Positions 1-6,175 of a stretch of 6,861 bases of DNA are shown piece by piece. Below the pieces are notes generated by a model. That model saw nothing but the letters and a program-made list of their open reading frames with translations, searched no databases and was not told where the DNA came from. The stretch lies in the NCBI GenBank assembly GCA_021780625.1, contig JAJXYI010000604.1, positions 1 to 6,861 of the forward strand, read 5' to 3'. The position numbers and the translations under genes were made by a program. Numbering within the stretch: position 1 is the first letter of the stretch; every line of letters begins with the position of its first letter. Source of the DNA: a bacterium (lineage in GTDB: Bacteria; Verrucomicrobiota; Verrucomicrobiae; Opitutales; Opitutaceae).

Positions 1-3000
1 CCCCCGCGTAGTCGTGTGCGTACACCTTGAGGGCGGCGTTCTGTGAGGTGACACTGCCCGAGCTGTTCGAGACGACGACCGCGTAGGTGCCCGCGTCTGA
101 GAGCTGGGTGGAGGGAATCGTGAAGGTGGCCTGAGTGGCGCCTGCGATGGCCTGGCCTGCCTTGGTCCACTGGTAGGCCGGTGCGGGATCGCCCTCCGCC
201 TCGACGGAGAAGCTGGCCTGTTGGCCGATGATGACGCTGAGCGACACCGGCTGGGAGTCGATTGTCGGTGCTTCGGGCGAAGTCGTGACCTCGAGCCTGA
301 CCAGCCGGCTGGTCACCGAGCCGAGCGTATTGCTCACGACGACGTCGTAGCTGCCGGAGTCGGAGGCTTGCACGTTCGAGAGGACGAGGTTCGCGGCCGT
401 GGCCCCGGAGATGGCTGAGCCGTCCTTTCTCCACTGATACGTGGGCGCTGGATTGCCGGTGGCCGAGACCGAGAACGTGGCCGTGGATCCGACCTGAGCC
501 TGTTCATTCTCCGGCTGCTCGGTGATGGACGGCGCCGCAGTCGGGTTGGAGACGGTCAGCGTGGCGCCGGAGGAGGTCGTGGAGCCCGCGCTGTTGGTTA
601 CGACCACGTCGTAGGTGCCGGCGTCGGACGCCGAAACAGTGTCGATCGAATAGGTCGAGTCGGTCGCCCCCGGAATGGCCACTCCGTCCTTGCGCCATTG
701 ATACGTGGGTTCTGGATTTCCGGTGGCTGTCACGGAAAATTCCGCTGAGCCGCCAACGGTCACGGTCGCGCTCCGGGGCTGTTGGCTGATGGTTGGCGCC
801 GAACTTGCGGCAGTCACGGTCAACGTGGCGCCATCCGAAGTGACCGACCCCATGCTATTGGTCACCACGACGGTGTAGGTGCCGGCGTCGGACGCCGAAA
901 CCGTGCCGATCGAATAGGTCGAGTCGGTCGCCCCCGGAATGGTCACGCCGTCCTTTTGCCATTGGTAGGTGGGGGCGGGATTGCCGGTGGCCGAGACAGA
1001 TGCGGCAAACCTGCTGCCTGGCGCAACGCTGGCGCTTAGAGGTTGCACAGTGATCGCTGGCGCTGTGGTCGCAGACCCCTGTGATGGTGACATCGCGATC
1101 AGGGTGATATCACCGCCCTCGTAGTTAACCTGGAAACTGTAGGTCGTCCCTCCATAGGATGCGGTCACCTCCGATCCGGAGGAAGGGGCGTTTGCAAAGT
1201 TTCCGACGATTTCAGTGCCCGTGTCGGCATTGATTAAGTAGGCCTTGAATCCGGGCGTTGGAGCGGACTCGAGTTTGATGGAAAGTGTCAATTTCCCCTG
1301 ACCAATATCGACCTTCCCCCCGACCGGACTCTCGAAATTGAGTCCGGATGAAAAGCCTTTGCCGGCGAGAACCTGAAGGGATGATGGGGCGGCGACCGAA
1401 AAGGTGCATTTCTTGACCCATAGAATTCCACCGTACCCGTCATAGCCCAATCCGAGGGTGCCACCGTCAAGGGTAAGATTGCCATTGATCGTGCCGTAGC
1501 CGATTAACGTGCCGCCGGGAATTATGGTGAGGCCGGAGCCGGTTGTGATGTTGCAGAGGTAGGCGGAGAGATCGCCAGATAGTGCGATGCTCGACAGAGA
1601 TGAAAGGTTGGCGTTATGGATCTGGATTTGTCCTCCAGCCGTCATAGGCCCGGTAGAATAGACACCGTTGCCATTCGATATGGTTATGGTCCCGTCGTTG
1701 ATGAAGCGCGACGCGTCGATAGTTTCTGAGCTGCTGGCATCTCCGATAGTGCCTTCGTTCGTGAAGACTCCTTTGGGATCGTTCAACTGGAAGCTTCCCT
1801 CACGAAACGTCGTCTTGGGGTCGAGCGTTACGGAGCCATTCTGGACCACGATGGTGCCTTTGCTCTGAACAGTCCCGTTCGAAATCGTCCCAATCTCGTC
1901 GAACGTGAGGGTTCCCAACAGTCCCACGTTAATCGAGGACCCGGTGAATTTGGATTGGTTGGAAAACGATATCTTTGCCCCCGCTGGAACGGAGAGGTTG
2001 CCGACAAGGGTGGCACCATCAAACGTGCCGCCCTGCGAGGTAAACGTGAGTGCAGAGGACGTGATCGTTCCACCTTGGATGGTCGCTCCGTCGAGCTCAT
2101 AGGAGCCGCCAACCGGGGCTTGAAGTGTCAAACCAGAATTGTCCACCAGTCCATGCAGTCGTACATGGCTTTGGGTATCCATTTGTACCTGACTCAGGTC
2201 TGAAGTATGAATGGATCCCATTACCTCAACATCCCCGCCATCGATTGCCTCGATCCTTCCGCCACCTCCGAATCCATTCCCGAGAAAAATCGTCCCGCCA
2301 TCGGCGATGACGGAGCCATTGTTGGTGAACGTCGAACCGGTTGAGCGATTCGGAAGTGATGAGTATTCCTCGCCTATGCGAAGGACTGCGGAAGATATTG
2401 ATTTGATTATTCCGTCGTTTGTCAGTGGATACCCATAGAGCACACCATCCTGGCTTGAGTGGATGATTGTTCCTTGGTTTGTGAATGCACAGCCCGGGTC
2501 ACAGTCGATGGTGACCGGCCCCTGGACCACGGAGTTTGAATCCAGATTGAGGGCGCCGGGCGTTCCATTTGACGATGTGACTCCGAGCCGGGATTCAGGC
2601 GCCATTGAGATGGTCTTACCGACGAGTGAGCCTTTCTGGGCCCACCAGAGTTGGGCTCCGTTGCTCAGTGTGATGTTTGCGCCTCCAACGGATGAATTGC
2701 CTTCGAGCAGGACGGATGTGTACCCCGAAATGGGAACGTCACCAGCGATTTCAACTCCGTAGAGTGACGATTGCTGGCCGAGGAAATTTACTGCTCCTGA
2801 TGCGATGACGCCTCCGGTCATCGCAACGCCGTCAAATTGGAACTTCCCTCCGGTTGGGGCGCCGAGCGTGAAACCGGTGTTGTCAATGGTGCCCTGCACG
2901 ATGGCCTTCCCATTCGGCATGAGTTCAACCGTCCCGATCTGGCTGGTCTTATGCACCTTGAACACGATCTCGCTGCCACCGATGTTTGCTGTCGAAATCA

Positions 3001-4333
3001 CGCCCTCATTGGAAAAATTGCCCAATAGTGTGATGATGCCTCCATTTGAGGTGATCGTTCCGGTCGTGTCGTTCTGCGCCGAATAGGAGGAGTCGGTGTT
3101 TCCAATCGTAAGGTCTGATGCGCTCGTGATCGTTCCCGAGTTGAGGAAATGAGGCGTGGAGAGCGTCATGCCTTCCATGTCCAGATTGGATTCGGTGATT
3201 TGTCCTTGGTTTACGAATGACGCCCCAGGGGCATTCGATATCACGTTGACGTCGCGGCTAAGGGTGGAATCCGGACCGATGGTCAAGGTGTCGCCCGGGC
3301 CGATCGCAATCACCGCCTTGCTCTGCATCGTGACGCTCTTGCCGGACAAGGTTCCGGTCTGGTTCCAATTCAGAATGGAATTGGCACCCATGATGATGCT
3401 GGGTCCGGAGATCGTGGAATCGCCTTCAAGGGTAAAGGTGGCAGCCACACCGACTATCGCATCCCCTGCATAGGAGACTTGGTTGATGTCGAGGGCTCCA
3501 TTGATACCAATGTTTAGCGCCTCCGCTTTGACGGTTCCGCCGGTGATGCGCGCTCCTTTGCTCTGAAATACTCCGCCAGTTGGTGCAGTCAGCGTCGATC
3601 CGGTGTTGTCAAGCTGCCCGGAGAGGACGATTTGACCGCTTCCAGCTATGGACAAGGCGCCTAAGTCCGAGGTTTTCCCTTGGCCAGCGAGCGCGATAGA
3701 TCCGGAGCCCGATGCTGACAGCGTACCTGTGTTGGTGAGGTCGCTGTCAACGAGCAACGTGCCGGCACTTACATTCACCGCGCCCGTATTGGAGAAAGTA
3801 CCACTGGTGCCGTGGTGCCCTATCTCAAGTTGAGTGCCAGACTGGGTAACCGATAGGTTTCCGTTGTTGGTGAATGATGCGACATCAATTCCAGCATCCC
3901 CAATTTGGTGCACGAGGCTGCCCGAATTGGTCACGGAGCCTGTTTTGTCCTGATCGGTAATATTCAGGTGTCCGGTTATCGACGACGCAGGGTCCAGAGT
4001 CAGAGTGCCTTGGGGGCCGATGACCATCGTGGAGTCCGCGGCCATGGAGGCTACGACGTTTGAGAGAGTGCCGCCGCTGTTCCACTCAAGGGTTCCGTTG
4101 CTTCCAATCGTCAGGGTCGTATTGGCTACGGTCGTCTGATCCGAAAAGGTCTGAGTCCCATTCGCTGGTACGGAGATGGGGGTTGTGACAGTTGTCGCGC
4201 GCGCCTGAGCCGACATGAGAATCGTGCCGAGCACGGCACACTGGATGGTTGCGCGCAGCGACGTAATGACCGAATGGGTGGAACGTCCAGTGTCCGGAGT
4301 GAAATCGACGCGGGCTAGTATGGTCAGGCGCAT
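1..4333 (-). CDS. Giant exported beta-helix repeat / Ig-like domain protein (C-terminus beyond window)
   Basis: The frame is open from the ATG at 4333 to the left edge (about 1444 codons), with an upstream in-frame TAG at 4367-4369. Residues 1-28 form a long n-region, about 29-42 are hydrophobic (AVLGTILMSA), and AQARA follows as a likely signal-peptidase site. Residues about 50-955 are low in charge and rich in Gly, Thr, Ser and Asn, with repeated 'TNxGTI', 'NSGTI' and 'DNTGxTLxAPTGG' strands typical of parallel beta-helix adhesin or autotransporter passengers. Residues about 955-1083 resemble the beta-rich module that often closes such helices. Four Ig-like domains follow from Pro1092. No catalytic motif was seen. 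Likely role, by inference only: surface structure, adhesion or extracellular glycan binding. The C-terminus is missing, so PEP-CTERM, autotransporter barrel or another sorting signal cannot be judged. No Shine-Dalgarno is visible before 4333; V34 (GTG) or M40 would destroy the signal peptide, so 4333 is preferred. Function is otherwise unknown. Confidence 0.88.
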   Translation of the reverse strand, partial: MRLTILARVDFTPDTGRSTHSVITSLRATIQCAVLGTILMSAQARATTVTTPISVPANGTQTFSDQTTVANTTLTIGSNGTLEWNSGGTLSNVVASMAADSTMVIGPQGTLTLDPASSITGHLNITDQDKTGSVTNSGSLVHQIGDAGIDVASFTNNGNLSVTQSGTQLEIGHHGTSGTFSNTGAVNVSAGTLLVDSDLTNTGTLSASGSGSIALAGQGKTSDLGALSIAGSGQIVLSGQLDNTGSTLTAPTGGVFQSKGARITGGTVKAEALNIGINGALDINQVSYAGDAIVGVAATFTLEGDSTISGPSIIMGANSILNWNQTGTLSGKSVTMQSKAVIAIGPGDTLTIGPDSTLSRDVNVISNAPGASFVNQGQITESNLDMEGMTLSTPHFLNSGTITSASDLTIGNTDSSYSAQNDTTGTITSNGGIITLLGNFSNEGVISTANIGGSEIVFKVHKTSQIGTVELMPNGKAIVQGTIDNTGFTLGAPTGGKFQFDGVAMTGGVIASGAVNFLGQQSSLYGVEIAGDVPISGYTSVLLEGNSSVGGANITLSNGAQLWWAQKGSLVGKTISMAPESRLGVTSSNGTPGALNLDSNSVVQGPVTIDCDPGCAFTNQGTIIHSSQDGVLYGYPLTNDGIIKSISSAVLRIGEEYSSLPNRSTGSTFTNNGSVIADGGTIFLGNGFGGGGRIEAIDGGDVEVMGSIHTSDLSQVQMDTQSHVRLHGLVDNSGLTLQAPVGGSYELDGATIQGGTITSSALTFTSQGGTFDGATLVGNLSVPAGAKISFSNQSKFTGSSINVGLLGTLTFDEIGTISNGTVQSKGTIVVQNGSVTLDPKTTFREGSFQLNDPKGVFTNEGTIGDASSSETIDASRFINDGTITISNGNGVYSTGPMTAGGQIQIHNANLSSLSSIALSGDLSAYLCNITTGSGLTIIPGGTLIGYGTINGNLTLDGGTLGLGYDGYGGILWVKKCTFSVAAPSSLQVLAGKGFSSGLNFESPVGGKVDIGQGKLTLSIKLESAPTPGFKAYLINADTGTEIVGNFANAPSSGSEVTASYGGTTYSFQVNYEGGDITLIAMSPSQGSATTAPAITVQPLSASVAPGSRFAASVSATGNPAPTYQWQKDGVTIPGATDSTYSIGTVSASDAGTYTVVVTNSMGSVTSDGATLTVTAASSAPTISQQPRSATVTVGGSAEFSVTATGNPEPTYQWRKDGVAIPGATDSTYSIDTVSASDAGTYDVVVTNSAGSTTSSGATLTVSNPTAAPSITEQPENEQAQVGSTATFSVSATGNPAPTYQWRKDGSAISGATAANLVLSNVQASDSGSYDVVVSNTLGSVTSRLVRLEVTTSPEAPTIDSQPVSLSVIIGQQASFSVEAEGDPAPAYQWTKAGQAIAGATQATFTIPSTQLSDAGTYAVVVSNSSGSVTSQNAALKVYAHDYAG
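5..1060 (-). repeat. Tandem array of four Ig-like domains, exact 264-nt period
   Basis: Each 88-residue unit starts at a Pro codon (1060, 796, 532, 268; spacing exactly 264 nt). Each carries 'P.I..QP.S..V..G', 'F.VSATGNPAPTYQW.KDG', 'I.GAT', 'SDAGTYxVVVxNxxGSVTS' and a closing beta strand (ATLTV, RLEV, ALKV). The Trp in YQW and the Tyr in AGTY or SGSY are the usual core residues of bacterial Ig-like (I-set/Ig_3-like) folds. The canonical Cys pair is absent, as is common in these bacterial domains. Units 1 and 2 are nearly identical in DNA over 875-955 versus 611-691 (four mismatches by eye). The sequence after unit 4 (VYAHDYAGG) does not restart the motif in phase, so the array may end here. 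Likely role: rigid spacer or adhesive stalk. Confidence 0.9.
1061..1468 (-). other. Beta-rich closing module between the helix repeats and the Ig array
   Basis: Residues about 956-1091 break the superrepeat pattern. They contain 'GGTLGLGYDGYGGILW', then a segment ending in 'SSGSEVTASYGGTTYSF' and 'YEGGDITLIAM'. This resembles the module that commonly ends autotransporter-associated beta-strand repeat regions, where a 'GxFxxLPxGSxVxxxGxxYxIxYxGGDG' pattern is usual; that comparison is from memory of the family. It is followed by a Ser/Thr/Ala linker (residues about 1084-1091) into the first Ig-like domain. No separate function can be assigned. Confidence 0.5.
1469..4090 (-). repeat. Four diverged ~240-residue beta-helix superrepeats inside the giant protein
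   Basis: Landmarks recur in the same order. Each unit opens with 'LxWN..GTLS' or a variant: LEWN at residue 82, LNWN at 321, LWWA at 562, LTFD at 809. Next comes a strand such as 'MVIGPQGTLTL', 'VIAIGPGDTLTI' or 'IVVQNGSVTL', then 'SVTNSGSL', 'SFVNQGQI', 'AFTNQGTI' or 'VFTNEGTI', and later 'DNTGxTLxAPTGG' (Asp242, Asp484, Asp731). Spacing is 239-247 residues. Approximate nucleotide spans are 4090-3374, 3373-2651, 2650-1910 and a shortened fourth unit 1909-1469 that lacks the DNTG element. Similarity is clear at protein level but not at DNA level, so the duplications are old. Alignment was done by eye. Confidence 0.72.
4199..4333 (-). other. Putative Sec signal peptide of the giant repeat protein
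   Basis: Translation from 4333 gives a 28-residue n-region containing several Arg but also two Asp. A hydrophobic stretch follows at about residues 29-42 (core AVLGTILMSA), then AQARA-TT, with Ala-x-Ala cleavage options after residue 44 or 46. The mature protein starts directly with beta-strand-rich Thr/Ser sequence. There is no twin-arginine motif and no lipobox cysteine (the only Cys, residue 32, is inside the hydrophobic core). The unusually long n-region is the weak point. The exact cleavage site is inferred by eye. Confidence 0.6.
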
Positions 4334-4408
4334 GGCGTGGCTGAAATCGGAAACTTTGTCCGAAGCCTAGGAGTCTTTGATTCTCGCGAAGCATCGGCTG
4401 CATCTTCC

Positions 4409-4428
4409 TGCTCGCTGGCTTGCGAGTA
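4409..4428. repeat. Small palindrome near predicted start site of the giant protein transcript
   Basis: CTCGC (4411-4415) and GCGAG (4422-4426) form a perfect inverted repeat around a 6-nt loop. The flanking positions add a G:T and a T:A pair, giving 7 pairs. It overlaps the transcription start predicted from the weak promoter just upstream. It could be an operator, a 5' leader hairpin or chance. Confidence 0.25.
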
Positions 4429-4430
4429 AG

Positions 4431-4459
4431 ATTATGACTGGTACAGAAAGATCTTCGAA
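4431..4459 (-). promoter_or_regulatory. Candidate sigma-70-like promoter for the giant protein gene
   Basis: Read on the minus strand, TTCGAA (4459-4454) lies 17 nt upstream of CATAAT (4436-4431). The -10 matches the consensus at five of six positions and the -35 at only three, with ideal spacing. The start site would be near 4424, giving a leader of about 90 nt to the ATG at 4333. Weak single-site evidence. Confidence 0.25.
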
Positions 4460-4622
4460 TTTGTGCAGAAATGCAAATCGCCCGTCGCGTCTCGTCTGGC
4501 AGTACCGAGGCCTGGTATTTGAAAGCGCATGACTCGGCGAATTTGTTAAGGGGCTGGGAACCCGCCTCCTAGCAAATCTCCGACAGAGGTTGCGTGAACA
4601 GGAACGCGGCGGTTCGCTGGCG

Positions 4623-4651
4623 CCAATTCTGTCACCTGTGGACGGAATTGG
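4623..4651. promoter_or_regulatory. Perfect 7-bp inverted repeat, candidate operator of the dehydrogenase gene
   Basis: CCAATTC (4623-4629) and GAATTGG (4645-4651) are exact reverse complements separated by 15 nt. The half-site centres are 22 bp apart, about two helical turns, as expected for a dimeric helix-turn-helix regulator. The right half-site ends 40 nt before the ATG at 4692, where a repressor would interfere with the promoter. The nearby HxlR-family protein is an obvious but untested candidate to bind here. Confidence 0.35.
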
Positions 4652-4691
4652 GACCACGGCGCGAAACGAAATTCGGTGTTAGAGTGCGGCC

Positions 4692-5717
4692 ATGAACACC
4701 ACCATGAAAGCCTGGCAACTCTCGAGCGGCGCGACTGCCGGCCTCGAACTCGTCGATCGTCCGACTCCGCAGCCACGTGACGGCGAGGTCGTCTTCAAGT
4801 TGAACGCCGCGGCGCTCAATTACCGCGACCTGCTCATCCGGAGCGGCAATTACGGCGTTGCCGCGGGCCCCCGCCCGACGATTCCCGCCTCGGATGGCGT
4901 CGGTGAAGTCGTCGCTGTCGGCGCGGGTGTGACCCGGTGGAAAGTCGGCGACCGCGTGGCCGGTGCCTTCCGGCCGAAATGGATCGACGGCGACCTGACC
5001 CGCGAGGGCTCGGAGTGGGCGCTTGGCGCGGGTGCCGTGGACGGCGTGCTCGCCGACTATGTCGCGCTCCCTGCGACCGGCGTGGTTGCGGTTCCCGAAC
5101 ACCTGACCGACGAAGAGGCCGCGGCCCTGCCTTGCGCGGCGGTGACCGCCTGGAATGCCTTATTCGTCGCGTATGAGACGAAGCCTGGCGACACCGTGCT
5201 CGTCCTGGGAACCGGCGGCGTTTCGCTGTTCGCGCTGCAGTTCGCCAAGCTCGCCGGTGCACGGGTGATCCTCACGTCGAGCGACGACGCCAAGCTCGAG
5301 CGTGGCCGTGCGCTTGGCGCGGATGAAACGCTCAACTACCGCACCCACGCCGACTGGCCGGATCGGGTGCTCTCGCTGACCGGAGGCCGCGGCGTCGATC
5401 TGGCGGTCGACGTCGTGGGTGGCAAGGGCCTCAACGCGGTCGTGCAGGCGGCGCGATTCGGAGGCACGGTCGCGTTGATCGGGGTGCTCGAGGGGTTTGA
5501 AGGGGCGGTCTCGACCGGCCAGATCCTGCGCAAGGGTATCCGTATCCAGGGAATCTCGGTCGGCTCGGTGGCGATGTTCGAATCGATGAACCGGGCCATC
5601 GCCCAAGCCAGGCTCAGGCCGGTTATCGACCGAGTGTTCCCGTTCGAAGAGGTGCCGGCCGCCTACGAACACCTCGCTTCGGGGAAGCACTTCGGGAAGG
5701 TGGTGATTCGACGCTAA
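4692..5717 (+). CDS. Zinc-independent medium-chain dehydrogenase/reductase (quinone-oxidoreductase-like)
   Basis: This 341-residue protein has full MDR length. The N-terminal GroES-like catalytic domain (about 1-130) carries 'ALNYRDLLIRSGNY' (41-54), 'PASDGVGEV' (65-73) and 'GVLADYV' (118-124). Asn43-Tyr-Arg-Asp replaces the Cys that would bind catalytic zinc, and the four-Cys structural zinc lobe is absent, so this is a zinc-less member. The Rossmann domain has 'LPCAAVTAW' (146-154), the dinucleotide loop 'VLGTGGVS' (171-178), 'TSSDDAKLERGRALGAD' (195-211) and the family-typical end 'GKHFGKVVI' (331-339). It most resembles the subgroup often labelled MDR7 or 'zinc-dependent alcohol dehydrogenase family protein', a misleading name here. 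It is a cytosolic NAD(P)H-dependent oxidoreductase; the Ser-Ser after the second strand may favour NADPH (inference). The substrate is unknown. ATG 4692 has only a weak upstream AGAG; ATG 4704 (MKAWQL) also fits the family. The 3' end overlaps the convergent regulator gene. Confidence 0.93.
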   Translation: MNTTMKAWQLSSGATAGLELVDRPTPQPRDGEVVFKLNAAALNYRDLLIRSGNYGVAAGPRPTIPASDGVGEVVAVGAGVTRWKVGDRVAGAFRPKWIDGDLTREGSEWALGAGAVDGVLADYVALPATGVVAVPEHLTDEEAAALPCAAVTAWNALFVAYETKPGDTVLVLGTGGVSLFALQFAKLAGARVILTSSDDAKLERGRALGADETLNYRTHADWPDRVLSLTGGRGVDLAVDVVGGKGLNAVVQAARFGGTVALIGVLEGFEGAVSTGQILRKGIRIQGISVGSVAMFESMNRAIAQARLRPVIDRVFPFEEVPAAYEHLASGKHFGKVVIRR

Positions 5718-6099
5718 GCTTCGCGGGCTTCTTCTTTCCTGGCGAAATGCCCAGGTGCCGGGCCGCCCAATCGCGCAGCTGTTCCATGAGGGGACGCAGC
5801 GCAAGGGCGGACTCGGTGGCGGCATAGACGACCTTCGGAGGAACGCCTGCCTCGACGCTGCGGGTCGCCAGACCGTCACGCTCCAACTCCCGCAACTGCC
5901 GCACGAGCATCCGCTGGGAAATGTGCGGCAGCGACCGGCGAAGCTCGTGAAAACGACGGGGCCCCGCGAACAGGCGCCACAACAGCAGTCCCTTCCACCG
6001 TCCGCCCAGCAGATCGAAGGCGGCCTCGATTGGACAGCCGCCCGTCTCGACGCGATAGCGATGATCGAGCGGTGAGGCAGAAGGGTGCAGGTTTGGCAT
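5623..6099 (-). CDS. HxlR-family winged-helix transcriptional regulator
   Basis: From ATG 6099 the product has 158 residues and a complete HxlR domain: 'GGCPIEAAFDLLGGRWKGLL' (20-39), 'LFAGPRRFHELRRSLPHIS' (43-61), a recognition helix near 'QRMLVRQLRELERDG' (62-76), a beta wing at about 81-95, and the C-terminal dimerisation helix 'LMEQLRDWAARHLG' (104-117). Cys22 occupies the conserved 'C-P' position. In YodB and HypR relatives this Cys senses quinones or disulfide stress, so redox control is possible here (inference); it is the only Cys from this start. After residue 117 a Lys/Arg/Pro-rich tail of 41 residues, atypical for the family, includes codons overlapping the dehydrogenase gene. An in-frame TTG at 6138 gives 171 residues and has GGAGG 13 nt upstream; ATG 6099 has no Shine-Dalgarno, so the start is unsettled. 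The gene lies 35-74 nt downstream of bluB, depending on the start, on the same strand. Confidence 0.9.
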   Translation of the reverse strand: MPNLHPSASPLDHRYRVETGGCPIEAAFDLLGGRWKGLLLWRLFAGPRRFHELRRSLPHISQRMLVRQLRELERDGLATRSVEAGVPPKVVYAATESALALRPLMEQLRDWAARHLGISPGKKKPAKLSVESPPSRSASPKRGVRRRPAPLRTGTLGR

Positions 6100-6149
6100 G
6101 GCTGGAAGGCAAGCTACGAGTGTCCGACGGATCCGCAAGGGATGTGCTC

Positions 6150-6173
6150 AGCCTCCGGTCGCCATGCTCGAGG

Positions 6174-6175
<2 letters not shown>
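6150..6175. repeat. Short inverted repeat between bluB stop and regulator start
   Basis: AGCCTC (6150-6155) and GAGGCT (6170-6175) can pair across a 14-nt loop. On the minus-strand transcript the stem covers four of the five bases of the GGAGG (6156-6152) that could serve the TTG start at 6138, and it reaches into the bluB stop codon (6176-6174). It is too short and lacks the T-tract of an intrinsic terminator. It may be chance or weak translational gating. Confidence 0.25.

Larger units (their letters stand above)
4334..4691. other. Divergent intergenic region, no gene seen
   Basis: These 358 nt separate the start of the giant protein (minus strand) from the start of the dehydrogenase (plus strand). 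Short open frames exist on the minus strand (for example 4367-4657), but their products are Arg-rich, have no recognisable domain and lack a credible ribosome binding site, so I do not call them genes. The region is less GC-rich than the dehydrogenase gene, as expected for promoter DNA. It holds a weak minus-strand promoter candidate, a small palindrome and an inverted repeat, listed separately. I found no convincing sigma-70 promoter for the plus-strand gene. Confidence 0.7.

Noticed and set aside
5..1060. 264-nt repeats considered as a CRISPR or mobile-element array
   Set aside because: The repeats are in-frame protein domains with no spacer structure, and there is no transposase or terminal inverted repeat.
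3365..3384. CCAATTC-N6-GAATTGG, the same half-sites as the candidate operator
   Set aside because: It lies deep inside the giant gene where the codons read NSILNW, with 6-nt instead of 15-nt spacing. It is best explained as a coding coincidence.
4086..4403. 105-codon minus-strand frame overlapping the start of the giant protein
   Set aside because: It is in another frame (His/Arg-rich, no signal peptide or domain), whereas the frame from 4333 gives an export signal and continuous beta-repeat sequence.
4692..5717. Zinc alcohol dehydrogenase
   Set aside because: The catalytic zinc Cys position is replaced by the NYRD motif and the structural-zinc Cys cluster is absent, so a zinc-independent MDR is the better call.
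5700..5760. Terminator between the convergent dehydrogenase and regulator
   Set aside because: The coding ends overlap, and no GC stem followed by a T-tract is visible here on either strand.
5160..5879. 239-codon open frame on the minus strand opposite the dehydrogenase
   Set aside because: It is antisense to a conserved MDR enzyme and also overlaps the regulator in another frame. The low-complexity basic product has no recognisable domain.
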